Shown here: positions 36,333 to 45,291 of the stretch, one piece after another | How the letters are laid out: the number at the start of each line of letters is the position of its first letter | Position numbering within the stretch: position 1 is the stretch's first letter | Source: DAOPZC01 sp035353175 | GTDB taxonomy: Bacteria > Verrucomicrobiota > Kiritimatiellia > RFP12 > UBA1067 | Direction: 5' to 3' | Length of the DNA stretch: 64,000 nucleotides | Assembly (NCBI GenBank): GCA_035353175.1 | Contig: DAOPZC010000002.1 | Location: 158,579 to 222,578 of the forward strand | Position numbers and translations under genes: made by a program | The notes under the pieces: generated by a model | What the model was told of the DNA's origin: nothing | Databases searched by the model: none | What the model saw: only the letters and a program-made list of their open reading frames with translations

Positions 36333-37520
36333 TCAGGCCACGGGTTTCTGCCGCTGGATCTCGATCAGGGCCATGACGACAGACGCAAGATAGCCGACCC
36401 AGATGAGATGGAGCAGTGGCCCCATGCCCGTGTGCTCCGAAATGGGCCCGAGGATCCAGAGCACGACCGCCGCGATGCCCCAAGAGCCACCGCTGATGAG
36501 CCCCATGCGTTGGGTGAAGCGTAGAGAGGAAGAGGAATAGCGCGCGAGGGTGATGCAGAGCGGGAAACCGGTGTAAACGACGAACCCGGTAAAGGCCAGC
36601 AGGCCAGCGGCGGCTTTGGTATGCGGCGCGAGCAGCAGGTAGAGCAGGGTGAGGGGGGCGCCGAGAAGTGTCGCGAAAAGGACGACGCGCAGATGTCCGA
36701 TGCGCGGCGCGAGCGCTCCCCAGACGATGGCGCCGACCATGCCGCCAAGCCCGAACAGTGTGAAGGAGAAGCCGCTGAACGAGAGCGAGTAACCGGCCTC
36801 TTCGTGCAGGTGAGAGGGCAGCAGGGTGGCTTGGATCTGCGAGCAGGTTGCCAGTGTGGCGGCCATGATGAAGAGCGGCACAAAGGGGACGCTCGGGATG
36901 TTTTCCCGCTTTTCCGAACCGCTGGAGGCCTTGTCCGTTTCGAGCGGCAGGCGCAGTCCGCTGGCGTACAGCCATGTCGCGGCCAAGGGGGCTGCCGCAT
37001 AGAGCCACAGGAGGCTGGGCAGCCCGAAGTGCTCGGTCAGCGTCGAGGAGAGCAGCGCCCCGCCCGCGAAGCCCATGAAACCGGCCACCATGAAGACCGC
37101 CGTGGCGAGTGACGAGGGTAACTTGTCGAGCCCGTGCACGGCGCGCAGCCCTTCCGGATGGACGATCGCGACGCCCAAACCAGCCACCAGGGCGATGGCC
37201 GACATCCAGGCCGTGCTGAGCGGCCCCGCGGGCAGGCAAGGGATCAGCACCGTGATGCCCGAAAGCAAGACGCCCAAGCAGATTGGCGCGGGGGTGGTCC
37301 GGGTGGCGCGCATGTGGCCGATCGGGATCTGGAAAATGTTGGAGGAAAAGGCCAGCAGCGAGGTGACGAAAATCAGCAGGGGAACCGAGACTCCGTAGTG
37401 GTCGCGCATGGGGATGATGACGGGCGCGACGATGCCGACGAAGGTGTCGGCCATGGCGTGGGCGAAAGTCAGCGCCATCAATTGGCGCCACTGGCGCGCG
37501 TACGAAGAAGAACTGCTCAT
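36333..37520 (-). CDS. Major facilitator superfamily transporter
   Basis: The 395-residue inner-membrane protein has about twelve hydrophobic segments and a broken MFS loop between helices 2 and 3 (GHMRATRTT). The N-terminus (LMALTFAHAMADTFVGIVAPVIIPM) resembles Fsr/fosmidomycin resistance-type carriers, but the substrate is unknown. There is no Shine-Dalgarno in front of ATG 37520. A promoter lies 36-64 bases upstream. Confidence 0.85.
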   Translation of the reverse strand: MSSSSSYARQWRQLMALTFAHAMADTFVGIVAPVIIPMRDHYGVSVPLLIFVTSLLAFSSNIFQIPIGHMRATRTTPAPICLGVLLSGITVLIPCLPAGPLSTAWMSAIALVAGLGVAIVHPEGLRAVHGLDKLPSSLATAVFMVAGFMGFAGGALLSSTLTEHFGLPSLLWLYAAAPLAATWLYASGLRLPLETDKASSGSEKRENIPSVPFVPLFIMAATLATCSQIQATLLPSHLHEEAGYSLSFSGFSFTLFGLGGMVGAIVWGALAPRIGHLRVVLFATLLGAPLTLLYLLLAPHTKAAAGLLAFTGFVVYTGFPLCITLARYSSSSLRFTQRMGLISGGSWGIAAVVLWILGPISEHTGMGPLLHLIWVGYLASVVMALIEIQRQKPVA

Positions 37521-37555
37521 TTGAGTAAGGCGAGATGCGTAAACATAAAATCTGA

Positions 37556-37584
37556 ATATTAGGGTGTTCTTTGAGCTGCGTCAA
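37556..37584 (-). promoter_or_regulatory. Promoter of the MFS gene
   Basis: On the minus strand TTGACG (37584-37579), 17 bases, and TAATAT (37561-37556). The predicted leader of about 29 bases has no Shine-Dalgarno sequence. Confidence 0.5.
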
Positions 37585-37681
37585 GCGGCTCAAGCGACTC
37601 GCCCCCGCGCCTTTTTGTTTCGGTGTCATGAATTGTGAGGCAGCCTGAGGCAACCTGCTGTTTAAAAATTGCGGACGGCAC

Positions 37682-37710
37682 TTGCCCTTTCTCGCCGGAA
37701 CCACTATAGT
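37682..37710 (+). promoter_or_regulatory. Promoter of rpsB-tsf
   Basis: TTGCCC (37682-37687), 17 bases, TATAGT (37705-37710). It precedes a GC-rich leader of about 184 bases before rpsB. Confidence 0.6.
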
Positions 37711-37716
37711 ATGTGG

Positions 37717-37900
37717 CTCACAAACCAGTGCGGACTGCCGAGTGGCTCCTCCGCGCGGAAGCGAAGACGTCTCCGGTTACAGGACCGGAACGCCAAAGCG
37801 GATTAACCCCGGGCGACACCGGGACAAGACAAGCGCCGGCCTGAGATGCGGTGCCATGTTGTGTCAGTCGCGTCGCCCACGAGAGTTAGAAAGTACAGCC
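37717..37900 (+). promoter_or_regulatory. Structured 5' leader of rpsB
   Basis: The leader has at least two hairpins, CCGGT/ACCGG around 37774 and CCCGG/CCGGG around 37808, and no strong Shine-Dalgarno just before ATG 37901. Autoregulatory leaders on rpsB mRNA occur in other bacteria. An open frame through it (37682 on) lacks S2-like residues, so I treat it as untranslated. The regulatory role is inferred. Confidence 0.4.
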
Positions 37901-38860
37901 ATGGAAATGCCTGTTTCGAGCCTCACCGGGCTCACCCTCAAAGACCTGCTGGATTCGGGTCTTCACTTCGGCCACCAGACCAAGCGCTGGAACCCCAAGA
38001 TGAAGCGCTATATTTTCGACAAGCGCAACGGGATCCACATCATCGATCTTACCCAGACCGTTACGCTCATCGATGAGGCCGCGGCGTTTTTGCGCGACAT
38101 CGCTCTGAGCGGCAAGAAGATCCTTTTCGTTGCCACCAAGAAGCAGGCGCAGGAAGTGGTCAAGGAAGCTGCCGTCGCCTGCGGCCAGTTCTACATGACG
38201 GAACGCTGGCTGGGCGGCACCCTCACCAACAATCAGACGATCCGCAAGAGCGTCAAGCGCATGCGCCAGATCGAGGCGATGGGCCGCAACAACAACGGCG
38301 TGCTCTCCGTCCACAAGAAAGAGGCGGCTAGCCTTCGCCGCGAACTCGATAAACTTGAAAAGAACCTGAGCGGCGTCGCGGACATGGAAAACAAGCCCGG
38401 CGCGCTCTTCATCGTCGACATCTGCCGCGAGCAGAACGCCATCAAGGAGGCCGCCCGCCTCGGAATTCCGGTTGTCGCCGTTGTGGATACCAACGCGGAT
38501 CCTGATCCGGTCGACTATGTCATCCCGGGCAATGACGACGCCGTCCGCGGCATCAAGATGATTGCGGACGCGTTCGCGAAGATCATCAAAGAAGCCAACG
38601 ACGAATACTCGCGCATCGCGGCCGAGCAGCAGCGCCAGAAGGACGCCGAGCAGGCCAACCAGGATGCGCAGGAGCGCGCCGCGCGCAAGGCCCGCAAGGA
38701 TGCGGCCGGCGACGTCGCCGACAAGGCGAAGGCCAAGCTGACCGAAACCCGCAAGCGTGCCGCCAAGGCCGCGAAAGAGGCGGTGGACGCCAAAGCCGCC
38801 GCCGTCGAAGTCGTCCCGGCAGCCGAGGCTCCCGCCGAAGCGCCCGCAGCCGCGGAATAA
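37901..38860 (+). CDS. rpsB: 30S ribosomal protein S2
   Basis: S2 binds the 30S head-body junction. The core (MPVSSLTGLTLKDLLDSGLHFGHQTKRWNPKM, then RWLGGTLTNNQTI, PVVAVVDTNADP) is typical. At 319 residues it is longer than the usual 230-270: residues from about 235 form a charged Ala/Lys/Glu-rich coiled-coil-like tail. The longer frame from 37682 is leader. ATG 37901 and 37907 are both possible starts. tsf follows after 75 bases. Confidence 0.96.
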   Translation: MEMPVSSLTGLTLKDLLDSGLHFGHQTKRWNPKMKRYIFDKRNGIHIIDLTQTVTLIDEAAAFLRDIALSGKKILFVATKKQAQEVVKEAAVACGQFYMTERWLGGTLTNNQTIRKSVKRMRQIEAMGRNNNGVLSVHKKEAASLRRELDKLEKNLSGVADMENKPGALFIVDICREQNAIKEAARLGIPVVAVVDTNADPDPVDYVIPGNDDAVRGIKMIADAFAKIIKEANDEYSRIAAEQQRQKDAEQANQDAQERAARKARKDAAGDVADKAKAKLTETRKRAAKAAKEAVDAKAAAVEVVPAAEAPAEAPAAAE

Positions 38861-38935
38861 CTCGCGCGTCGGACCTGTCTGGCCCTGTCCGGCAGGTCTG
38901 ACCGTTTTCGATCCTCACTTTTTAAGGAGTTCAAA

Positions 38936-39781
38936 ATGGCTGACATTACAGTTGCCGCAATCAACGACCTCCGCCAGCGCACCAACGCCGGCATGATGGA
39001 TTGCAAAAAGGCCCTCATCGAGACGAACGGCGATATGGACGCCGCCATCAAGATCCTTCGCGAGAAGGGGCTTGCGATCCAAGTCAAGCGCGCCGACAAA
39101 GAATCCAAAGAAGGCGTCATCAAAGCGCTCGCCTCCGCTGACGGCAAGACCATCGGCATGGCTGAAGTCAACACCGAGACCGATTTCGTCGCCAAGACCG
39201 ACAACTTCAAAAAATTCGCCGATGCCGTCACCCAGCAGGTGTTGGCCGGCGTAGAGGACGTCGGTGCCGTCTTGAAGGATGAGCTGATGACCATCGTCTC
39301 GCAGACCGGCGAGAACGTGAAGATTCGCCGCACCGCCCGCTATGTGCTGAGCAGTTGTGGCCAAGTCGCCTCGTACATCCACATGGGCGGCAAGGTCGGC
39401 GTACTGGTCGAGGTCGGATGCGACAAGGCCGAGACGGCCGCCAGCGAAGCTTTCGCCGAACTGGTCCACGACCTCACGCTTCAGATCGCCGCCGGCGCGC
39501 CGCGCTGGCTGATCCCCGAAGAGGTTCCCGCCACCGTCATCGAGGCGGAAAAGGACATCTACCGGAACCAGCTCGCCGAGCAGAAGAAGCCGGCCAACAT
39601 CATCGAGAACATCCTCAAGGGCAAAATCCAGAAGTTCTATTCTGACGTTTGCCTGATCCATCAGCCCTTCGTGAAAGAGCCCAAACAGTCGGTCTCCGAC
39701 GTGGTGAAGGCTTGCGAGAAAGCGACCGGCGATGCGATCAAGATCAAGCGCTTCGTCCGCTTCCAGCTCGGCGCGTCCTAA
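38936..39781 (+). CDS. tsf: Elongation factor Ts
   Basis: EF-Ts recycles EF-Tu by GDP/GTP exchange. The 281-residue protein starts MADITVAAINDLRQRTNAGMMDCKKAL and carries the key TDFVAKTDNF motif that contacts EF-Tu. AAGGAG precedes the ATG. It is downstream of rpsB and followed by a strong terminator. Confidence 0.98.
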   Translation: MADITVAAINDLRQRTNAGMMDCKKALIETNGDMDAAIKILREKGLAIQVKRADKESKEGVIKALASADGKTIGMAEVNTETDFVAKTDNFKKFADAVTQQVLAGVEDVGAVLKDELMTIVSQTGENVKIRRTARYVLSSCGQVASYIHMGGKVGVLVEVGCDKAETAASEAFAELVHDLTLQIAAGAPRWLIPEEVPATVIEAEKDIYRNQLAEQKKPANIIENILKGKIQKFYSDVCLIHQPFVKEPKQSVSDVVKACEKATGDAIKIKRFVRFQLGAS

Positions 39782-39811
39782 GCCCGGCGGGCACGCACTC
39801 AGACAGGCGAA

Positions 39812-39832
39812 GGCCGGAGCGCAGGCTCCGGC
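39812..39832 (+). other. Hairpin directly after tsf
   Basis: GGCCGGAGC and GCTCCGGCC form a 9-bp stem with a short GCA(G) loop, 31 bases after the tsf stop and 16 bases before the main terminator. There is no T-run; it may stabilise the mRNA 3' end. Confidence 0.5.
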
Positions 39833-39847
39833 CCGTTGCGTCAAATG

Positions 39848-39879
39848 AAACGGCACCGAATTTCGGTGCCGTTTTTTTT
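39848..39879 (+). terminator. Strong intrinsic terminator of rpsB-tsf
   Basis: AAACGGCACCGA and TCGGTGCCGTTT form a nearly perfect stem around ATT, followed by eight T residues in all. Confidence 0.93.
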
Positions 39880-39995
39880 ACGCCGGTGAATCGGGGCGGG
39901 AGTGCCTTTGACGGAGGAGGCCGGGGGGACGGCCGGATCGTCATCGTCCGAAGTGCGGATTGAGCGGCAACGCGCGTTGCTTCGGGCGTTTTCGC

Positions 39996-40023
39996 TTGCC
40001 CTAAGTCGGGGGGCTGGTAATAT
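39996..40023 (+). promoter_or_regulatory. Possible promoter of the repeat-protein cluster
   Basis: TTGCCC (39996-40001) and TAATAT (40018-40023) are 16 bases apart; a TATAGT (40021-40026) overlaps at 19-base spacing. The same two boxes, TTGCCC and TATAGT, form the rpsB promoter. Predicted leader is about 50 bases. Confidence 0.4.
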
Positions 40024-40079
40024 AGTGGAGTAATGTAGAATGTGTTTTGATTTAAAGTAAAAGCCTAAAGGTTTGCCAA

Positions 40080-42605
40080 ATGAATCGGTTGAACGGAGTA
40101 GGAAGCGGATGGAACCGTTGGCTTGTCGCTGTTTTCGCACTGGCTGCAGGAGCGACCGGCGCCGCGGATCAGGTCTGGAAAGACGGGAGCGCAGATAAGA
40201 TTTGGAGCACCGATGCGTTGAACTGGGGCGAGGGTGCGCCATGGGTGAACGGCAACAGTGCCGTTTTCTCGGGCGGTGGAGGAACTGTGACAGGTGAGAC
40301 CATCGATGTCTCGAACGCCGTAGAGGTGGTCAGCATCACGTTTCAGACCAATGGCTATGTGATCGCGGATGCGGACGCCAACGGAACGCTGACGCTGTCG
40401 GGTACGCCAGGCGTGCCCAGCGTGCTGACTGTGGTCAACGCGGCGGACAGCGCGATCGTGAGCGAGGTGATCGCGGGCACCAATGGCTTCACCAAGGCCG
40501 GCAATGGCCTGCTGCAGATCAAGGGCACCAACACCTACAGCGGGATGACCACCGTGACTGCGGGCACGCTGCGGCTGAACGCCAACACGGCCGCCGCGCT
40601 GGGCGCCGCGGGCACCGGCAACCACACCGTCGTGGAAAACGGCGCGACACTGGACATCTACTCCGCTTATTCGGGCAACGTGAACGAGGATGTCACGATC
40701 ATCGGTTCGGGGGTGGGCGGTGCGGGCGCATTTGTCAATACAGGGCCGACGGCCTATTACAACTGCGGTTACCGTAACCTGACGCTGGCAGGCGACGCCA
40801 CGATTGGCGGGAGTCAGCGGTTTGACATGGCGGGGCACGGGACCTACATCGGGAACGGCTACACGCTGACTAAAGCGGGATCCTGCGAGATCGCCATCAG
40901 CCGCGCCGTCAACAACAGCCCGATCGTGATCAATGCGGGCTCCTACACGATGCAGCACGGGGAGTCGCTGGGCGGCGCAGATTATCCGACGACCGTGAAC
41001 GGCGGTTACCTGAACGGCTGGCCGAGCCTGACACTGACCGAGCGGCTTTTCTTCAACGGTGGCGGAATGAAGCAAAGCTCGGCTTCCAACACGTTGACGT
41101 TGGCCGGTCACGTGACGCTGAACGGCAGGGCGGAGGTGACGACAGGAACGGGATACAGCATGGTCAACCTGTCGGGCGTCTTTGATGGCACGGGCGGCTT
41201 GCGCCGTACCGCCAGCGGGTATGTCTACATGACGGGCAATACCAATTCCTATTCTGGAGCGACGGTCATCGATTCCGGCAGCACTCTGTATGTAGGACGA
41301 ATTGGCGGGTACACGGGAATGCTCGGCGTGGGCGATGTGACGAACAACGGAACCCTTTATTTTGACCGCGGCGGCGCGATCGTCTGCTCAAACGGCTTCT
41401 TCGGTGTCGGCACGACGGCGATCCGCTACGGGGGCGACATGACGGTCAGTGGCAGTTTCTCCTCCAACTATTCCTGGCATGTGGCGCACGGCGCGCTCAC
41501 GCTGACGAACGGCGCTGTGTTTTGTGTGTACAACGAACTGACGATCGCGAACCGCGATAATGTGAACTATGGGACCCGTGATTCAGCCACCACGTACGCG
41601 ATCAGGTTGACCAACGTCGTCGCGACCGTGAACGTGCCCGAGGGGTGCGAGTTGCGCGTCAAGTCCATGACCTTCGGCAATGGGGGTGACCTAACGGGCG
41701 GCATCATGACCGGCATCCTGAACCAGGTCGGCGGCGTGGTGCGCTCAACCGGATCGTCGGCCGAGGGCAACGGCGTCCGTCTCGGCCACTATCCCCAGAC
41801 CCGCAGCGTGTACAACATGATGGGCGGCACGCTGATCGTAGAGGGCAATTACGATCTGGGATGCGCAACGGACGGCCAAGGCTGGTTCAACATGACGGGG
41901 GGCGAGGTTTTCACGACGCGTGTCATGCTGAATGAACGCGACGGCGGAGGCGGGTACGGTAAGCTCACAGTGGCGGGGGGTGTCTTAAACCTCGGTTCGC
42001 TCGACGCGGGCGTCGGTGACATCACCAACGCGATCACCGCGGATCTCTCCGCCCCCTATTTGGTGGAGTACGGCGGCGCGGGCGGCACGATCCGCGCGGT
42101 CACCAACATCTTCCTGCCGCTGAACGCGACGCTGTACGGGACGAACGAGAATGCGATCACGTTTGATTCTCAGGCGGCTTCGATCAGCCTCTCCGGCAAT
42201 CTGACGGGCGCGGGCGGGCTGAACAAGGCGGGCGCGGGCACGCTGACGCTCTCGGGTGTCAACACGTACAGCGGCGGAACACGCATTCTTGAGGGACTCG
42301 TGACGCGGACGTCGGCGGGGGCGCTCCCGCCGGGCGGCGAGGTCCTGTTCGGCGTGGCGTCAGACGGTTCCGGCGGCAAGCTGTATGCGGCGGGCGACCT
42401 CTCGCTGGAGGGTCTGGTCGCGGGCGTGGCCAACCCCGAGGTGCTGGACGAGTCGAAGAGCTATACGATCGCCTCTTACGGCGGGGCGTTGACGGCCGGA
42501 TTCGACGGCGAGGTGCTGCCTGAGCCGTGGTACGTGTACTACGACTGGTCGAACAAGCGCGTGCAGCTGCGTGCCGCGATCGGCACGGTGTTCTGGCTGA
42601 GGTGA
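40080..42605 (+). CDS. Autotransporter-associated beta-strand repeat protein, copy 1
   Basis: This 841-residue protein has a signal peptide (GWNRWLVAVFALAAGATGAA) and then the AADQVWKDGSADKIWSTDALNW start shared with its neighbours. Repeats such as NGFTKAGNGLLQIKGTNTYSG, VTAGTLRLNANT and GLNKAGAGTLTLSG are PATR repeats (passenger-associated transport repeat), which build a beta-helix on the cell surface or outside. No C-terminal beta-barrel is present; the protein ends KRVQLRAAIGTVFWLR. It is the first of three tandem paralogs. It lacks a segment of about 37 residues (NGTLRACSSRISAGNIVNSG and following in copy 2) found in the other two. A likely surface or secreted structural protein. Confidence 0.85.
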   Translation: MNRLNGVGSGWNRWLVAVFALAAGATGAADQVWKDGSADKIWSTDALNWGEGAPWVNGNSAVFSGGGGTVTGETIDVSNAVEVVSITFQTNGYVIADADANGTLTLSGTPGVPSVLTVVNAADSAIVSEVIAGTNGFTKAGNGLLQIKGTNTYSGMTTVTAGTLRLNANTAAALGAAGTGNHTVVENGATLDIYSAYSGNVNEDVTIIGSGVGGAGAFVNTGPTAYYNCGYRNLTLAGDATIGGSQRFDMAGHGTYIGNGYTLTKAGSCEIAISRAVNNSPIVINAGSYTMQHGESLGGADYPTTVNGGYLNGWPSLTLTERLFFNGGGMKQSSASNTLTLAGHVTLNGRAEVTTGTGYSMVNLSGVFDGTGGLRRTASGYVYMTGNTNSYSGATVIDSGSTLYVGRIGGYTGMLGVGDVTNNGTLYFDRGGAIVCSNGFFGVGTTAIRYGGDMTVSGSFSSNYSWHVAHGALTLTNGAVFCVYNELTIANRDNVNYGTRDSATTYAIRLTNVVATVNVPEGCELRVKSMTFGNGGDLTGGIMTGILNQVGGVVRSTGSSAEGNGVRLGHYPQTRSVYNMMGGTLIVEGNYDLGCATDGQGWFNMTGGEVFTTRVMLNERDGGGGYGKLTVAGGVLNLGSLDAGVGDITNAITADLSAPYLVEYGGAGGTIRAVTNIFLPLNATLYGTNENAITFDSQAASISLSGNLTGAGGLNKAGAGTLTLSGVNTYSGGTRILEGLVTRTSAGALPPGGEVLFGVASDGSGGKLYAAGDLSLEGLVAGVANPEVLDESKSYTIASYGGALTAGFDGEVLPEPWYVYYDWSNKRVQLRAAIGTVFWLR
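42206..42605 (+). repeat. 3' block shared by repeat genes 1 and 2 (copy in gene 1)
   Basis: This 400-base block pairs with 44856-45255 at a fixed offset of 2,650 with no indels. I counted about 35 mismatches, all in the last 365 bases, about 91% identity. The first about 50 bases are identical. Elsewhere the two genes are much more diverged, so recent conversion or duplication is likely. Confidence 0.85.
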
Positions 42606-42672
42606 TCCGGACAAGGCGCTACGCCTTCTCGCGCAGGACGGGACTGGAAATTCAGAACTGGAGAAACGGGAC

Positions 42673-45255
42673 ATGAAGATGGCGTTGGTTGGAATGGTTG
42701 CGGCCGCATCGTTTTTTGCGGACACGGCTTGTGCGGTGGAGCAGGTGTGGGACGATGCGGGACCGGACAACATATGGAGCACAAACGCTCCGAACTGGTC
42801 GGGCGGCGCGGTGTGGACAAACGGCAGCAGCGCGGTTTTCTCGGGCGTGGGCGGCACGCAGTCCGGTGAGACCGTGGACGTGTCGAACGCGGTGACGGTC
42901 GCCAACATGTCGTTCCAAACGAACGGCTACGTGATCGCCGACGCGGACGCCAACGGCACGCTGACGCTGGCCGGCGGGGGGGAGATCCGGGTCGTCAACG
43001 CGGGGGATTCCGCCGTCGTGAGCGAAGCGGTCGGCGGGGCGGGCTTCACCAAGTCCGGCAACGGCCTGCTGCAACTGGCCGGAGCCAACGCATTCACAGG
43101 CGAGGTGCGCGTCGCGGCGGGAACGCTCCGGCTGAGCAAATGGAACCCGACGGTGCTGGGCGCCACGGGGGCCGACAACAGGACGATCGTGGAGAACGGC
43201 GCCACGTTGGATATTTACGGGGCCTTCACAAACAATCTGAACCGCGCCGAGGAATTGGAACTCGCGGGCACGGGGGTGAACGGGGTGGGCGCGCTGATCA
43301 ACACGGGGACCTCGTGCATGAACTCCGGATTCAGCGGAACTAATACGCTGCGCGGCGACACCACCATCGGCTGTTACAGCCGCATCGATTTCCGAAACAC
43401 CGTGGTCGGCAACAACTACACGCTGACGAAGATCGGCGGGCAAGAGCTGGCGGTCGGTGTCGAGGTCCTCAACTGCAAGATCGTGATCAATAGCGGCTAC
43501 TACACGTACATGAACGCGAAGGCGTTGGGGACGGGCGACTTCGACACGACGATCAACGGCGGCGCGCTGCGGTCGTACGGCAACCATACGGTGACGGAGC
43601 ACCTGATCTGCAACGGCGGGTCGTTCATTTCGGCCGGATGGGGGAACAACACGTTCAACATCGCCGGACGCGTCACGCTCAACAGCAATGTGGTGGTTAC
43701 CGCATCGGCGGATGGCGGCGGTACGGGGACGCTGGACCTTTCCGGCCTGTTGGAGGGGACGGGCGGAATCAGGCGTCAGGGAAGCCACTATGTCTGTGTT
43801 ACGTGTAACACCAACACCTATTCCGGTCCGACCATCATCGACAGCGGGTGCACGCTGTGGGTCGGCAAGACGAACCAGTACTCGGGTTTGCTGGGCGTGG
43901 GCACGGTCACAAACAACGGCACGCTGCGCGCGTGTTCGAGCCGGATCTCTGCGGGCAACATCGTGAACAGCGGTTCGATATATTGCCATACCGGCGTGCT
44001 GTGCGGGGCCGCCGGAAGCGTCGTGAACAACGGGACGCTCTACATCGATCGCGGGGGGGCGTTCGTGTTGTCGAACGACGTCTTCGGCACGGGGACCACG
44101 CTGATCCGGTATGGGGGCTCGCTGAGCCTGGATGGCAGTTTCTTTACGAACGGCATCTGCCGCTTGGGATCGGGCGGTCTGACGCTCACCAACGGCGCGG
44201 TGTTCAAGGTCAAAAACTTCTCTTTTTCTGACCGCTCCTCCAGTCTCAGTTATCCGGTGGATCCGACCAATGTGACGGCGCGTCTGAGCCTGTCCGACAC
44301 CGCGCTGTTGGATGTGTACAACTTTGAAACCGGAAACGGGAACAGCGTGACCGGCGGCGGCATGACCGGCATCGTGGAGCAGGTGGGCGGAACCTTGCGC
44401 ACCTATGGGTGGAGCGGCGACCCCGCCAATTTTCCGGGCGAGTACGACGGTTTGCGTATCGGCCATTACGGACAGGCGTACGGCGTATACAATCTGCGTG
44501 GGGGAACCGTCATCATCGACAACGGGTACCGGTTGGCCGTGGCGACAGACGGAACGGGGCATTTTCACCAGACCGGAGGCGAGGTTTTCGCGAGCCATGT
44601 GATCGTCAACGCGCGCGATAACAGCGGCGGCTATGGGCGGCTTACCCTTGAGGGTGGCGTTCTGAACGTCGGCAGCAACGGCATCACGACGGGCGTCGGC
44701 GCCCCTTATTTAGTCGAGTATGGTGGCGCGGGCGGCATCGTGCGCGCGAGTACGAACTTCGCGTCGTCATTGAACGCGACACTGTATGGGACGAACGAGA
44801 ACGCGATCACCTTCGACACCACGAATTGGGCCGTCACGCTTTCCGGCAAGCTCTCGGGCGCGGGCGGGCTGAACAAGGCGGGCGCGGGCACGCTGACGCT
44901 CTCGGGCTCCAACACGTACAGCGGCGCGACGCGCATTCTCGAGGGTTCCGTGACGCGGACGTCGGCGGGGGCGCTCCCGTCGGGCGGCGAGGTCCTGTTC
45001 GGCGTGGCGTCGGACGATTCCGGCGGCAAGCTGTATGCGGCGGGCGACCTCTCGCTGGAGGGCCTGGTCGCGGGCGTGGCGAACCCCGAGGCTCTGGACG
45101 AGTCGAAGTGCTATACGATCGCCTCTTACGGCGGGACATTGACCGCCGGGTTCGACGGCGATGTGTTGCCTGATCCATGGTACGTGTGTTACGACAGACC
45201 GAACAAGCGCGTGCAACTGCGCGCGGCGATCGGCACGGTGTTCTGGCTGAAGTGA
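42673..45255 (+). CDS. Autotransporter-associated beta-strand repeat protein, copy 2
   Basis: An 860-residue paralog of copies 1 and 3, with a signal peptide (MKMALVGMVAAASFFADTACA) and GGAGAAACGGGAC before the ATG. The N-terminal third aligns with both copies. Its last 400 coding bases are about 91% identical to copy 1 by hand count, with no gaps (constant offset 2,650), and it ends KRVQLRAAIGTVFWLK. The region near residues 570-660 is the most diverged (DNGYRLAVATDGTGHFHQTGG). No beta-barrel is seen. Gap to copy 1 is 67 bases; to copy 3, 36 bases, so they form one transcription unit. Confidence 0.85.
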   Translation: MKMALVGMVAAASFFADTACAVEQVWDDAGPDNIWSTNAPNWSGGAVWTNGSSAVFSGVGGTQSGETVDVSNAVTVANMSFQTNGYVIADADANGTLTLAGGGEIRVVNAGDSAVVSEAVGGAGFTKSGNGLLQLAGANAFTGEVRVAAGTLRLSKWNPTVLGATGADNRTIVENGATLDIYGAFTNNLNRAEELELAGTGVNGVGALINTGTSCMNSGFSGTNTLRGDTTIGCYSRIDFRNTVVGNNYTLTKIGGQELAVGVEVLNCKIVINSGYYTYMNAKALGTGDFDTTINGGALRSYGNHTVTEHLICNGGSFISAGWGNNTFNIAGRVTLNSNVVVTASADGGGTGTLDLSGLLEGTGGIRRQGSHYVCVTCNTNTYSGPTIIDSGCTLWVGKTNQYSGLLGVGTVTNNGTLRACSSRISAGNIVNSGSIYCHTGVLCGAAGSVVNNGTLYIDRGGAFVLSNDVFGTGTTLIRYGGSLSLDGSFFTNGICRLGSGGLTLTNGAVFKVKNFSFSDRSSSLSYPVDPTNVTARLSLSDTALLDVYNFETGNGNSVTGGGMTGIVEQVGGTLRTYGWSGDPANFPGEYDGLRIGHYGQAYGVYNLRGGTVIIDNGYRLAVATDGTGHFHQTGGEVFASHVIVNARDNSGGYGRLTLEGGVLNVGSNGITTGVGAPYLVEYGGAGGIVRASTNFASSLNATLYGTNENAITFDTTNWAVTLSGKLSGAGGLNKAGAGTLTLSGSNTYSGATRILEGSVTRTSAGALPSGGEVLFGVASDDSGGKLYAAGDLSLEGLVAGVANPEALDESKCYTIASYGGTLTAGFDGDVLPDPWYVCYDRPNKRVQLRAAIGTVFWLK
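44856..45255 (+). repeat. 3' block shared by repeat genes 1 and 2 (copy in gene 2)
   Basis: Partner of the block at 42206-42605; see there for the identity count. It encodes the GLNKAGAGTLTLSG repeat through the GTVFWLK end. Confidence 0.85.
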
Positions 45256-45291
45256 GTGCCGCCGGCACGGAAAACCCACAAGGAGACGGTG

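Noticed and set aside
37682..37900. N-terminal extension of ribosomal protein S2
   Set aside because: The extra 73 codons do not resemble S2 and overlap the predicted promoter; the family start is at 37901.
42652..44598. 648-codon minus-strand frame opposite repeat gene 2
   Set aside because: Low-complexity Arg/Val/His-rich composition, no ribosome-binding site, and the plus-strand gene has a signal peptide and PATR repeats.
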